In this document: one piece after another, positions 1 through 10,604 of the stretch
Numbering within the stretch: the stretch's first letter is position 1
Layout: each line of letters starts with the position of its first letter
From: Panagrolaimus kolymaensis
Lineage: Eukaryota > Nematoda > Chromadorea > Rhabditida > Panagrolaimidae
Length of the DNA: 64,000 bases
Assembly (NCBI GenBank): GCA_028622995.1
Contig: JAJQJQ010000026.1
Location: 2,790,001 to 2,854,000, forward strand
Reading direction: 5' to 3'
Program-made: the position numbers and the translations under genes
Notes under the pieces: model-generated
Told to the model about the DNA's origin: nothing
Databases searched by the model: none
The model's input: the letters and a program-made list of their open reading frames with translations, nothing else

Positions 1-3000
1 GCATTAAAAGAGGATAAAGAAGAGATAATTGAATCAGAATCACATGAAGCGACTTTAGAAAACTATGAAGCGCGTATTCATGAACTTAAAACACCCGAAG
101 CCAGGGAACAAAAAGTTGAAGAAAATATAAATGAACCAATGGAAGAAGAACAAGGCTATGAACATACAGCTTCAAGCCCCATTGATGAAGGAATTTCATC
201 GAAATATGATGAAGCTTCACATCATGATACTATCGAAATTGTTTCTCCCGAAACATCTCCTCCAGCTGATTCAAAACAAAAAATCCCAGCATTTAAAATT
301 ACCCAACCACATGAATTGGGTGAAGAAATGGAAGTATTAAGAACAAATGAAACTGCTTCATCACCCATTGAAGAAAGCAGTGAATATGATAGAGAAGGAG
401 GAATTTTTGGGGTTAAAACCCCTGAAGCTTTAATCGCCGAAATATCTGAAATTACTGAAAGTAAGCCAGTTGAAGATGAGGATAAGGCTTTCAAAGAAAA
501 ATACGAAGCCGCAACTCCAATTCAAGAAGCAAAAGATGAAGATCTTTTTAATATTCTAGAACCCGAGTCATATTTATCTGATGATGAAGAAGAATATTCG
601 CCACGTAAAGATGAAGAAGCTAAATCATCCAAAAATGATCGAGATGAATATGAATTTGTTCAATCTGAAGATGTGCCAGCTGAAGAAGGAGCTCAACCTA
701 ATTATGACGAAGATGAAGAAATAATTAGTAGGAAAAGTTCTAGAACTGAAGACATCCCAACCCCTCAAGAGCCCCTTCAACACCAAGAATCCTTCACATC
801 TATTCCCAGTGGTTCACAATATTCACCAACTGGATCCGATGCTGAACGATCCAGCATATCTACAGTCATTCGAGTCCCAACTCAACTTTCACAAACGTTG
901 GAAGATAAAGATGTTGAAACTCCAGGACGCGAAGAAAATGAACTCGTCGACAGTGAAACTCCCGAATCAGTTAAACATCCATTAGCAGATAATTTTGATA
1001 ATGAGAAAGAATCCCCTGCTGAACACCTTCAAACTCCTGAAGATTTCCAACCTGATCCAATTCCATATCCAGTAACACAATTTGAAGAAGGAGAATTTGA
1101 AAAGCAAAAAGAAGAAATGGAAGAAAGTGGTGAAATTCCTGCCACTCCTCAAAGTCCAAAACATGAAGCTTTTGAAATGCATTCATGGGCGGATGAAGAA
1201 AAGCAAGCACCTGAACGTGAAATGTCACCATCTGATTATCCAACAACAATTTATGAAGGAGAAACATCTGAGATGAAAAAAAGGAATGAATTCAAAGATG
1301 AACCCCTTCACAAAGCTCCCCAAAATATTCCTTATCCAGAAAATGAAATGGAGCAAGTTGATAATAAAGAATTAATCCAAACTTCCCCTCCTTATCAAAC
1401 AGAAGAACACAAACATATTGCTACTGATTATCCAACTGACATTAATGAGGGTGATGTCAGTGATACTCATAGAAGAATGGAAATGGAAGCAGAGCCATTG
1501 CATCATGCTCCATCAAATATTCCATACCCAATAACCACTGAGGAACCTGAAAGTGAAAAACATTTTCATGATTTTGAAGAAGAAGAAATAACTCAACCAG
1601 TTATTAGTGAATATCCAACCAATATCCACGAAGGTGAAACAGAAGAACTTCACAAAGTCGGAGAAATTGTTGAAGAGCCATTACATCAACGACCCCAAAA
1701 TATTCCTTATCCCGTTGAAAAAGAAGATAAAGGTCCGGGACTAGCAACCAAAATAGCTGGCGCAGTTGCTGGTGTTACAGTTGGTGGCGCAATTTTGGCT
1801 TATCAAAAAGTTAAAGATGCCATTGGCGGTGGCGATGATAATGAAGATCGTGCATATCCGCGTTATGAAGATGTTGATTATCCCGAGGAAGAAGCAGAAA
1901 TCCATGAACGTGAACCAGCTGAAGCAAAATATTTTCATGAAAATGACAGTGAGGTGCGAGAAGCCTCTCTACCACCAAGTTATGAAGAAACAACTGCTCA
2001 AAAGCATTTTGAAGAAGAAAGTGGTGATCCATATTTGGCCCAATATAAACATGAACATGGTGACTTAATCAATGAAGAAGAACATCCTTCAACACCATAT
2101 TCAGAAAAAACTACTTTTGAACATGGCCAATATGTAAGCCCAATTGGTCATTCACCAAGTGAAAGTGAAAAGAGTATTGGTGAACCAATGACTGAATCAC
2201 AAATTGCTGATACTCCAGAAGATGAAAAAATTACATCGACTTTTACTGAAACCAAATTAGATGAAAAAGAAAGTTCAGAAAAAGATGATTATGAATTAAT
2301 TGAAACCGGAGATGTTGCAAATCTCGAAGAAGTTGACATTCTTTCTCCAAGAATGGAAGAGCGTACAGATTCTTTCCGTCATGGGCAAGAAAAAGACGCT
2401 CGACATGTTGAACATGAAGACACTGATCGAAGCCAAGAAGAAAACGATCCCATGACTCAATCAGTTCATCCCGATTATTTAAGCCACCATGAAGCTTCTG
2501 AAAGCCCCGATAATGATAACTTTGAACTTATTGAAACATCTGATGTTTCTCATTTGGAAGAAAGTTATTGTCATAGAACTTCTCCACCAGCTGAAGAAGA
2601 ACCACAAACTAAAGAATCACCATCTGAAGAAGATGAATGGCAAAAGATTACAACTCCAGAAGAAAACAAATCACTTCAAAGAGTATCTGATGTTGGAGAA
2701 ACCCCATTAGAAAATAAGCCTGCTAATGTTCCTTATCCTTCAACTGAACAGGATATTGAAGATGAACAAGCTTTTGAAAAAATTGAAATTCGTCTTGGTG
2801 AAAATGATGGTGATGAAGAATCCGTTCATCATCATTTTGGAAAACCTCCAGTAGAAGAATTTATTGAAGAAAAGCATGTAACTGAAATGCATGATCGTGA
2901 ACTTCCAAAAGAAGAAAAACCTTCACAAGAATTAGAAGAGGAGGAAGAAAGCGATGTTGAAATGAAAGAAACCGATTTCGCTCCAGATTCCCTTACAACA

Positions 3001-4332
3001 TCTACTCATAAAATTGAAGAACATGCCGAAGAATTAGTTCGAGATGTTTTGGAACAAATTGAAACAGAAAATTTAATGGAAATGAGCCAAGATTCATTAA
3101 ACTTCCAAGAAGAACAACAACACCCAAGGCAATCCAATATTCCAAAAATTGCTGAAGATGAGAATGAAAGCGAATTATTTGAAGACGCTGAAATGGAAGA
3201 TTCCCTCAACGCAAAAAGCGGTGGAAAAATGTTGAGCGTGCAACAAGATATTCCAGCTTTTCGTCCATCCTCCCCTATTCCACCAAATTACGGTAGAAGT
3301 GAAGAAGCTACCGAAGAAGAGCATGTCGCAGATGAACAAATGGAAGTCGATTCTCTTAATGGTGATAATGGATCATCGGGTGAAGCTTCCGTCGTAGATA
3401 CCACCAAACAAAAGAAACACACCAGTTATGATAATGTTTCAGAAAGCAGTTTACAAGAATTTGAAAGGCTTGAATATGAAATTCACGAACATGGTAGTGG
3501 CGATAGTCCAACCAGTGAAGGAGCAGAATTTGAAAAAGTTGTTGAATCACAAGCTGGTTCAATTAGTTCCTTAGTTGAATTTGAAAATATTGAACGGGAA
3601 GTTCGTGAAAAAGCCATCGCTGAAGCTGCAAATGCTGAGGAAGTTATGATGTTGAGTGATATTCGAGAGGAATCAGATATAGAAGAAATGAGTGTACGAG
3701 AGGATGATGAAAATGAAGAAGATGATTCCTTGTCGGAACGAATCAAACCTCCACAGATTGGGCTAGATGAACGACAGTCTCACTATCCGGTTGAGACGAT
3801 GATTACATCCACAGATAGCTTGGAAGCGGTTAACCGACAGCATCAACCAAATCTTCTACTAGAAACAAGTACGGATTCCCTCGATCCTCGACATCCATAT
3901 TCACCAAATCAAAATGAATATGATGAATATTCCTCTCAACATCAAGCAGATCAAGATTCACTTTTGGAAGGCGTGTCCCAAAGTGGTCTAAGTCAAGAAA
4001 CTCAAATGTTAAGTGGTGATACAGTAGCCACATATCAAGAATATCAAGATGATAATGATGATGATAATGATTCATTAACTGAAGCTCTAGCTTCATATCC
4101 AACAACTTTAACTACTTTCAACACCGTTCAACGAAAAGATGATGGAAGTGTTGAAACTATTTCACGACGAGTTATGACTCGAGTTACTGATCCCATTCAC
4201 AGTCGAGTAAGATTTACTGGAACTGAAGATGAACAACGACTTCATAATATTCCTTTCGATCATCCAGTTGAAACTGTGGATGAAGAAGGTAATGTAACGA
4301 TTACACAATTTCGACGAACACCAACTCCTTAA
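1..4332 (+). CDS. 3' part of a giant acidic repeat protein (possible UNC-44-like giant ankyrin tail)
   Basis: One frame is open from base 1 to the TAA at 4332, giving 1443 visible residues with no intron; the gene starts upstream of the window. The protein is extremely rich in Glu, Asp, Ser, Thr and Pro and has no folded catalytic domain that I can see. Three repeats of about 60 residues lie near bases 1228-1725. Each runs from a D/E-YPTxIxEG block to EPLHxxPxNIPYP. A second motif, (D/N)-x-(Y/F)-E-L-I-E-T-x-DV, recurs near 2287 and 2518, and STDSL recurs near 3808 and 3870. One Gly/Ala-rich hydrophobic stretch (about 1737-1830, KIAGAVAGVTVGGAILAY) could touch membranes. The tail has DGSVETISRRV and DEEGNVTITQFRR. 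A long acidic Ser/Thr/Glu/Pro exon with such a tail recalls the neuronal giant isoforms of nematode ankyrin. That identity is inference from composition; another large cytoskeletal protein is possible. Confidence 0.85.
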   Translation, partial: ALKEDKEEIIESESHEATLENYEARIHELKTPEAREQKVEENINEPMEEEQGYEHTASSPIDEGISSKYDEASHHDTIEIVSPETSPPADSKQKIPAFKITQPHELGEEMEVLRTNETASSPIEESSEYDREGGIFGVKTPEALIAEISEITESKPVEDEDKAFKEKYEAATPIQEAKDEDLFNILEPESYLSDDEEEYSPRKDEEAKSSKNDRDEYEFVQSEDVPAEEGAQPNYDEDEEIISRKSSRTEDIPTPQEPLQHQESFTSIPSGSQYSPTGSDAERSSISTVIRVPTQLSQTLEDKDVETPGREENELVDSETPESVKHPLADNFDNEKESPAEHLQTPEDFQPDPIPYPVTQFEEGEFEKQKEEMEESGEIPATPQSPKHEAFEMHSWADEEKQAPEREMSPSDYPTTIYEGETSEMKKRNEFKDEPLHKAPQNIPYPENEMEQVDNKELIQTSPPYQTEEHKHIATDYPTDINEGDVSDTHRRMEMEAEPLHHAPSNIPYPITTEEPESEKHFHDFEEEEITQPVISEYPTNIHEGETEELHKVGEIVEEPLHQRPQNIPYPVEKEDKGPGLATKIAGAVAGVTVGGAILAYQKVKDAIGGGDDNEDRAYPRYEDVDYPEEEAEIHEREPAEAKYFHENDSEVREASLPPSYEETTAQKHFEEESGDPYLAQYKHEHGDLINEEEHPSTPYSEKTTFEHGQYVSPIGHSPSESEKSIGEPMTESQIADTPEDEKITSTFTETKLDEKESSEKDDYELIETGDVANLEEVDILSPRMEERTDSFRHGQEKDARHVEHEDTDRSQEENDPMTQSVHPDYLSHHEASESPDNDNFELIETSDVSHLEESYCHRTSPPAEEEPQTKESPSEEDEWQKITTPEENKSLQRVSDVGETPLENKPANVPYPSTEQDIEDEQAFEKIEIRLGENDGDEESVHHHFGKPPVEEFIEEKHVTEMHDRELPKEEKPSQELEEEEESDVEMKETDFAPDSLTTSTHKIEEHAEELVRDVLEQIETENLMEMSQDSLNFQEEQQHPRQSNIPKIAEDENESELFEDAEMEDSLNAKSGGKMLSVQQDIPAFRPSSPIPPNYGRSEEATEEEHVADEQMEVDSLNGDNGSSGEASVVDTTKQKKHTSYDNVSESSLQEFERLEYEIHEHGSGDSPTSEGAEFEKVVESQAGSISSLVEFENIEREVREKAIAEAANAEEVMMLSDIREESDIEEMSVREDDENEEDDSLSERIKPPQIGLDERQSHYPVETMITSTDSLEAVNRQHQPNLLLETSTDSLDPRHPYSPNQNEYDEYSSQHQADQDSLLEGVSQSGLSQETQMLSGDTVATYQEYQDDNDDDNDSLTEALASYPTTLTTFNTVQRKDDGSVETISRRVMTRVTDPIHSRVRFTGTEDEQRLHNIPFDHPVETVDEEGNVTITQFRRTPTP

Positions 4333-4881
4333 GAATATTCGATCGAACGAAAATAAATTAATTTAATTTATTTTTTGATTTTATTAAAAAAAATTAATTC
4401 TAAGTCAATTTTCTATGTTATTAGTAATTATGGTAATTAATAATTCTTTTCTTCTTCACTCTTTTGCTTAGCTAAAATAAAAAAGCTGAGAATTTATTTA
4501 TTTATTGTAACAAATCATAAACGCTTTCAATTGTTTTGTTTTTATTTTTTTGCTCATTATTCGAGTTTAGCCCAATCCTATTTTTACGGTAATTATTTAT
4601 TTGCATTCAAAGCATCCTTTTACTATATTGTTTTTTAAATTTTTTTATATTTGCTAATTTAAACACTTTATTGGTCATTTGATGATGTAAAATCTGGTAG
4701 TTTGCTTTAATGCGAGTTTTTTCTTTCTTTGTTGTTTAAATAAATTTTGCTTGAAAAATTCAACAATGTTTTTATACAACAAATCTGCATTCATTTATTC
4801 ATACATAAAAATCTATATAATACCTGTTCCATATAATTAATTAATTTACCAATAAATAAACCCTAAGTAATCAAAAAAGTT
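4333..4881. other. Convergent intergenic region
   Basis: AT-rich 3' flank shared by the upstream plus-strand gene and the minus-strand CPT2 gene, with several AATAAA-type signals (for example near 4739 and 4852). I see no coding potential or RNA gene. Confidence 0.6.
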
Positions 4882-6982
4882 TTATTTTTGATTTTTTAAA
4901 TGATGATGAATAGTATCAAGACTTTCGGCAATAGCATCAGCAAATTTAGCTGCGTCCCGTTTAGTTCGATATGAAGAAATGACGGCTCCCATTTTGGATC
5001 CAGCTACATTATAACCAATACCAAAGCCATCGGGAACAACTGGGCCAAAGCCTCCAAAAACGATAGTATCAGTTGAAAGGGTGGAAGTTGAAAGTACAAA
5101 TTGATTCATCTGATTGAAAGTTTTGTCTTTAAATAAAGCAGGAAGGGGTTTACCAAGGCGTTCAGCAGTCATTTTCAATCCAAGTAAATGACGATCGAAA
5201 CCTTGTCCTGAAAAAAATTTTATAACTATATTTTTAGCGGCTAAAGAGAAAAAATTTACCCATTGAAGCTTCTTTAACAAGTTCACTATGAACATCCGAG
5301 CATTTTTTCATTAAATCTTTTATATTCCCTTGGTTAACTCCTTCGATGGCAAGAACAGTATCCCTTGTGGCAACAGTGGCAGATCGAATACATTCAGTTC
5401 GACCTTTTTTAAAAGCAGCAGTGCTACAAGATTCATAAGTTGGTGCAAAACTTTTGTAAGTTTTATAAAATGCAAGTTGAATAGCAAGTTGCATAACAGA
5501 ATCAGGAGACAATTTGTATGACTTGATTGTATCTCGAGTCATATTTGTATATTCAACTGTGGCAAATTGAAGATCTTTGCATCGTTCAAGATGCTCTTCT
5601 TGAGCTTTTTTAATCTTTTGTTTTATTGAATCATTTATATCCCATTGGAGTTTTTTAACTTTTGCTTCACCCGAAACGCTTTGATTTGGTTCAACAAAAT
5701 GATGAGTTGAAGTATCTTTGAGAGTTTCTTCCATGAGTCGAAGAACAGCAACTCCATCACCCCATGAATGTTCAAAATTAATGGTTGCTTGACCGTTGCC
5801 ATCAACAATCAATTGGAAGCATTTATCGAACCATCGATTGCGTCCATCATCGCCGCATAATAAACTTTGAACTAAACGATGATGGTCTTCAGTTTTTAAA
5901 TCATCCAAACAAAGTAAGAAAAGTCCATCGTCAACTGTGCGAAATGAAGTTTGATTTTTATCACTTGAAATGAGTTCATTTCGAATATCGGCCCAAGCAT
6001 CACGTTCAAGGGTGGTTAAAGAGCCAACACAACTGCTAGCATCTGGAGCAGATGAGGTTTTTAAAATTTCAGCGAGAGATGCATGAACATCTTCTGGAGG
6101 AAGAATGTTGCCTGAAAAACTAAATCTAAGCAATAATTCTAAAAACATGTTTCAATTTACCTTGTTCGTCGAAGAGATCGACACTGTAAATATTGCCTTT
6201 ATTCATAACCAAAAAATGTTTTGGCTTTTTGCAAAGGTGTAAAATATCTTTGCCTTTAGCAGGAATTCGATTTCCACCAAAAAGTGAAGTGTATTGACTC
6301 ATATCCAATGGAAAAGCTTTAAATGCAACAGCACCAAACCAGCTTACATTGCTTGGAAGAATTCTGCAAAAGTCAAGAATTATATTTTTTTATTCCAGCC
6401 AAAATAAAAGTGTACCTGCAAACAGTTCGAAATAAATCAGTATCAGATTTCTTTGGATTAAGATGAAAAACTTCTGGAGCTAAAATTTCTGCATCAAGAG
6501 CTTTTTTAAAACGAGCGCAAGAAATTGCGAAGTTTGTTGCTCGAGAGAGTTGATCATTATATTTCGAATCTTTTTCAGGAGCAAACATCATGAATGGATT
6601 GTAATTAACGGGGCAAGGAAGTCGGCTTTTGAGATACATATCAAACCATGGTTCAGAAACATAACTTGTATGCTTATTTTGAGTATCATAAGCCAGAAGA
6701 TCTTTTTGAAGTTCTACAAATAAAAATCATATATTTCTTGGTGAAGGAATAAATTACTTACCTGGCCCATCTTTTTCGAGTAATTCTTTAACCACAGCTT
6801 CAGCGTCTTTATATTCAGCCTCAGAGACAACTGCTTTTACAGCGTTGAGATATCGACGAGCAGAATCTTCAAGTTTGGGAATTGGAAGTCGACGTAAACT
6901 TTTTTGAAAATGATAGGTTGGTATGCTACTTTTCTGAAGAAATTGATATTCATCGCTTTTGTATGAACTAATTGAGCGGCGA
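4882..6982 (-). CDS. cpt-2: Carnitine O-palmitoyltransferase 2, mitochondrial (5' end not found)
   Basis: Exons on the minus strand are 6982-6762, 6713-6416, 6363-6161, 6111-5260 and 5207-4882. All phases close and give 632 residues plus a partial first codon. The order of motifs is that of CPT2: IPTYHFQKSLRRLPIPKLED, then DTQNKHTSYVSEPWFDMYL, YNDQLSRATN, EVFHLNPKKSDT, PLDMSQYTSLFGGNRIP, then the catalytic-histidine block NFEHSWGDGVAVLR, and the C-terminal GQGFDRHLLGLK. The enzyme sits on the matrix side of the inner mitochondrial membrane and regenerates long-chain acyl-CoA from acylcarnitine for beta-oxidation. The first exon found starts with one base of a split codon, so a short upstream exon carrying the start and mitochondrial leader must exist. 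I could not place it in 6983-7800. The acceptor at 6984 is TTTTTAG. Family assignment is firm. Confidence 0.95.
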
Positions 6983-7802
6983 CTAAAAATTTTATTTAAA
7001 AAAAGAAGTTAAAAGATGATCTAACAAACCCAATAAAAAGCGTTGTTTTTGTTGATTTTGAAAAGGGAGAGATTCGTAGCATAATAATTGTTATACCCAA
7101 TTAGCGATTATTTAATCTAAAAAATATCCTTTATATTCAAACTGTCTTGGAAATAATAAATAAAATAAATTTAATAATCGATGGCGATAGAAATTTGATT
7201 CCCACTAAAGATATGTTTTATTTTTTTGGCAGAAATAAACTCCACGTCTCAATTTTTGTAGTTTAGACTTTATCTCTTTCAAAGTTGGTGGTGGTCATTC
7301 ATTCACGATATCAGGGTTTTTTATTATTTAAATTATATGTAACAAAAATTTTGTTGTTGTTAAAAAAACCTATAATTCAAGCATAAACTCAAAGCATAAA
7401 AATCAAATTTTTCAACCATGTATGTATCTTTAGCTATTTTTTTAGTTAATAGAAAGGTACTTATCAACTAATAATGCCAAAGATTGTCCTTTCCTCTGTT
7501 ATTCTTTTCTTCCATTAAAATTGTTTCCAATAAATAATATGGAAAGATTTAAATGATGGCGAGAAGGCAGTAAAAATATTTTTTTAATGCACACACACAA
7601 ACAATTTTTCCATGAAAGATGGTTGTTGTTTTGACCCAACTCTTTAAGCGAGCTAATAAAAGGGAAAAAGGAAAACAATATACCTTTTATGCATGCACAA
7701 AAACAATCAGTCTGCGATCAAAACCGTTCCTCATTTATTCTTTTACTCATTTATTTTTTTTTCTTCCATAAATATTTTTAACCATTTTGGTTTGAAATAA
7801 TA
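6983..7802. other. Divergent intergenic region (CPT2 / MATH-BTB)
   Basis: This stretch should hold the missing first exon of CPT2 and both promoters. It is AT-rich with T and A runs and no open frame I would call. No RNA gene is seen. Confidence 0.5.
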
Positions 7803-9017
7803 ATGGGATCTTCTGTATCTCCAGTCTTTACAGTAAGTTTTTCATTAAAAAAGGATAAGTATTATGAGTTTTTTTTTTCAGACATCCCATGCTTATAATT
7901 GGTCATTCACGAAAGAAGATATTGATGAATGTGCTGAAAATCAAGCACTTTGGGGTCCAGTAGTTGCATTTGGTCCATATGGTCCATGGATATTAAGCTT
8001 TTATCCAAATGGATATCTTAGCTCCACGCCAGCCAAATTTGCAGTTATCTTGAAAGCAGCCCATAGAAAGTATGTGTATCGTTATTAAAAAGCTTTTAAA
8101 GTTTTTATTTCAGGCCCTCAAGGGTTCCATCATGTTTAGTTCAAGCTCAATTAACTTTGATCGGCGATGACAAAAATGAGAACATCACAATCAAATTCTC
8201 AAAAAGTCATATTCAAATCAACAAACTCAACCCTTGCATTGGTTGCGCATGGTATCAAAAAAGCCTTTACGAGCGTTTCCCAGAAATTCAAAATTGGAAC
8301 AAAAATTTCATTTTAACATTGTTTGTTATTTTACTTCGATCGAAGTCAACCTTGCGGATGATCGAAATTGGTTGACATTTGATTTCTTGATTTCTCATGA
8401 TGTTCCTCGCGCCGCTGATTATTTCGTTGCATTGGATTTGGAAAATCATAAATTGGAATCTCAAAATACTGATTGCACTGTAGTCTTTTATAACAAAAAA
8501 TGGTTTTCCAAGAAATTAGAAAAGGTTAATTTTCCACTAAAATTTTGAGTAATCGAGAAAAAAAAATTTTCAGGTTGAATTACCAATGCATAAATCCAAA
8601 CTCATTCCACAATCACCAATTTTTGTTAAACATTTTGAAGACCATCCAGATACTCCTCTTGATTTTGCTGGTTTTCCAGGCAAAATCATTGAAGACATGA
8701 TTATTTTCTGCTACAAAGGCGAACTTGATTCCTTCGACGAATCACATGTAGAATTTGCTGCCCAATTTGAAATGAATAACCTCCTCCAAAAAGCAGATGA
8801 ATATTTATCCATGAAAGCAAAGAATTCAAACGTTAAGAAAATGATGGAATTAACTGAAAAGTTTATCCTCCCTGAACTTACCAAACAATGTTGTTATTTG
8901 ATTGAAGTTTCATCTTACAAAAAGAAAGGAACCTTCAAAGATCGCTTTGCCTCGATTATGCGTTGTATCGGAAGCTTTCTTCGAATGTTGTTTAGCTTTG
9001 ACAAAAAGCAGGTTTAA
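7803..9017 (+). CDS. MATH-BTB domain protein with a one-base frame break
   Basis: Exons are 7803-7832, 7882-8069, 8114-8524 and 8574-9017. The N-terminal part (AYNWSFTKEDID onward) looks like a divergent MATH/TRAF fold. The fourth exon carries a BTB fold (VELPMHKSKLIPQSPIF, then GKIIEDMIIFCYKGEL and FEMNNLLQKADEYL). MATH-BTB proteins usually act as substrate adaptors for cullin-3 ubiquitin ligases. Exon 3 is 411 bases, but the flanking splice phases need 412. The frame that enters it stops at 8375, while the frame that leaves it (TSIEVNLADDRNW onward) is open from before 8234. The two cross most simply at the A-run at 8301-8305. This is either an assembly error in a homopolymer or a real one-base deletion in a member of a fast-evolving family. 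An intact reading would give about 357 residues. Confidence 0.75.
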
Positions 9018-9245
9018 AATCTATGTTATAATTATTTATTTGTTTTTTACTTTGTATATCCTTTATTTTCACACAAAAATGTGAGTATTTTATGCTATAA
9101 TAAATTCTTTCAATTGCTTTGCTTTTCAAACATTTGACCCGATATCTTTAATGGCTTTGTGAGACACAAGTTCTTTTTACGAAAATTCTGTCAACGTTTT
9201 TGTTTTCTTCCATTTTTTCCATCAAACTTCCTTCATTCGTCAACA

Positions 9246-9668
9246 ATGACTTTATATAATTTTTATCTGTTTAATCCCAAAGGTGAATGTATATGTTATA
9301 AAGAATGGCGACGTGAAAATCAACGTGAAATGACTCAAGATGGTGAATTCAAACTTATTTATGGCTTGATTCTTTCATTACGTTCGTTTGCTCAAAGAAT
9401 TTCAACGAAGGATGGACAACAATATATTAAATTCTTTCAAACATCTGGTTATAAAATGAATTATATGGAAACTGCAACTGGTCTCAAATTTGTGTTGAAT
9501 AGTGATCCCGATGCTCTTGGTATTCCTGAATTATTGCGATCAATATATTCCATCTTCGTCGAAACTGTGATTAATAATCCTTTGATAAACAATGAATCAA
9601 CTATCGAATCTCAATTATTCCATTCTCGTATCGATGAACTCGTCAAATATCATCATTCTTTTGTGTAA
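9246..9668 (+). CDS. trpp-1: TRAPP complex subunit 1 (TRAPPC1 / Bet5)
   Basis: Single exon, 140 residues. The longin-like fold of TRAPPC1 is evident: MTLYNFYLFNPKGECICYKEW, then FKLIYGLILSLRSFAQRIS, FQTSGYKMNYMETATGLKFV and IPELLRSIYSIFVETVINNP, matching the family in order and in length (human about 145). TRAPPC1 is a core subunit of the TRAPP tethering complexes, which are exchange factors for Rab1-type GTPases in ER-Golgi and Golgi traffic. The open frame extends upstream to 9159, but the start at 9246 is preferred: it aligns with the family N-terminus and follows CAACA. The gene lies 228 bases downstream of the MATH-BTB gene on the same strand. That is close enough for a trans-spliced operon, though no outron signal proves it. 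Confidence 0.95.
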   Translation: MTLYNFYLFNPKGECICYKEWRRENQREMTQDGEFKLIYGLILSLRSFAQRISTKDGQQYIKFFQTSGYKMNYMETATGLKFVLNSDPDALGIPELLRSIYSIFVETVINNPLINNESTIESQLFHSRIDELVKYHHSFV

Positions 9669-10604
9669 AACTTTTTTTCTTTGTAACTTATTTAACTGAA
9701 CGTGTTTATAAAAACGTTGTTGATTTTTTTTACTTATTGTATATCGTGTTAAATCTATGAATTCCAATATTTTTATGTTTTAGGATTTGAAAAAGGGCAA
9801 GCATACTGTCGTCTCGCGGAAAGAAAGCACAAAATTTGGACCTTTTTCTATGATTCGAATAGTTTTTCACCAACATAGAGTAATGAAGTAAAAAGAACTG
9901 GTAAAAACTTCTCCTCGGTTATCAAAAGCTAGTATCATTTAGCATAGAGTTTAATGAGAGTTTCGAAAAAGATAGTCTTGTTCTAAAATTATACATGTGT
10001 TTGCTAAAGCAGCTGTTTATTTATTATATCAAATTTACGAACAAGTAAAGAATAAAATATTTAGGAAGCAAAATAGATTGATACCAAAGACGATCACAGA
10101 AAAATCATCCAATAAGAAAGTATATTTCAACCTTTTATGCAAATTCTGGTTTTAACTGTTTTATTTTTTTGTTAATTGATCAACGTTTATTTGATCTTTT
10201 TGAAAATCGGCTTTTTTGATTATTAGATGGATTGGGAGGAAACAAACATCAATAATAAAAAAATTAAAGTGTTTTTGTGAAATATGGTTCCCTGTTATAT
10301 TTCACCTGTTCACAAAAATGTCCATTTATTTTATTTGTTTTTCTTGGCTTCAAATATGTGAAGGTCTATTTTAACTCTTAATAAGTTCTATGTATGTAGT
10401 ACGTACAAGGAAAAGATTTTTATAATAAAATTTTACTTTTTTACGTGACATTTAAATTAGAAGGTTTTTCTTTTTCTTCGAAAAGTTAGTTTGAAAAGAA
10501 GTCGCTTGTTTATTTATTACCTTCTAAAATTGAATTAACTTTCTTTATAATAAATTTTGGGCCTGTTTTTTTTTAGCTTTTGAAAGTTTAGAAAAAGAAA
10601 AAAG
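9669..10604. other. Intergenic region
   Basis: 3' flank of TRAPPC1 and upstream region of the receptor gene. No open frame, tRNA or repeat is recognised. Segment 9781-9960 is less AT-rich than its surroundings but has no feature I can name. Confidence 0.5.
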
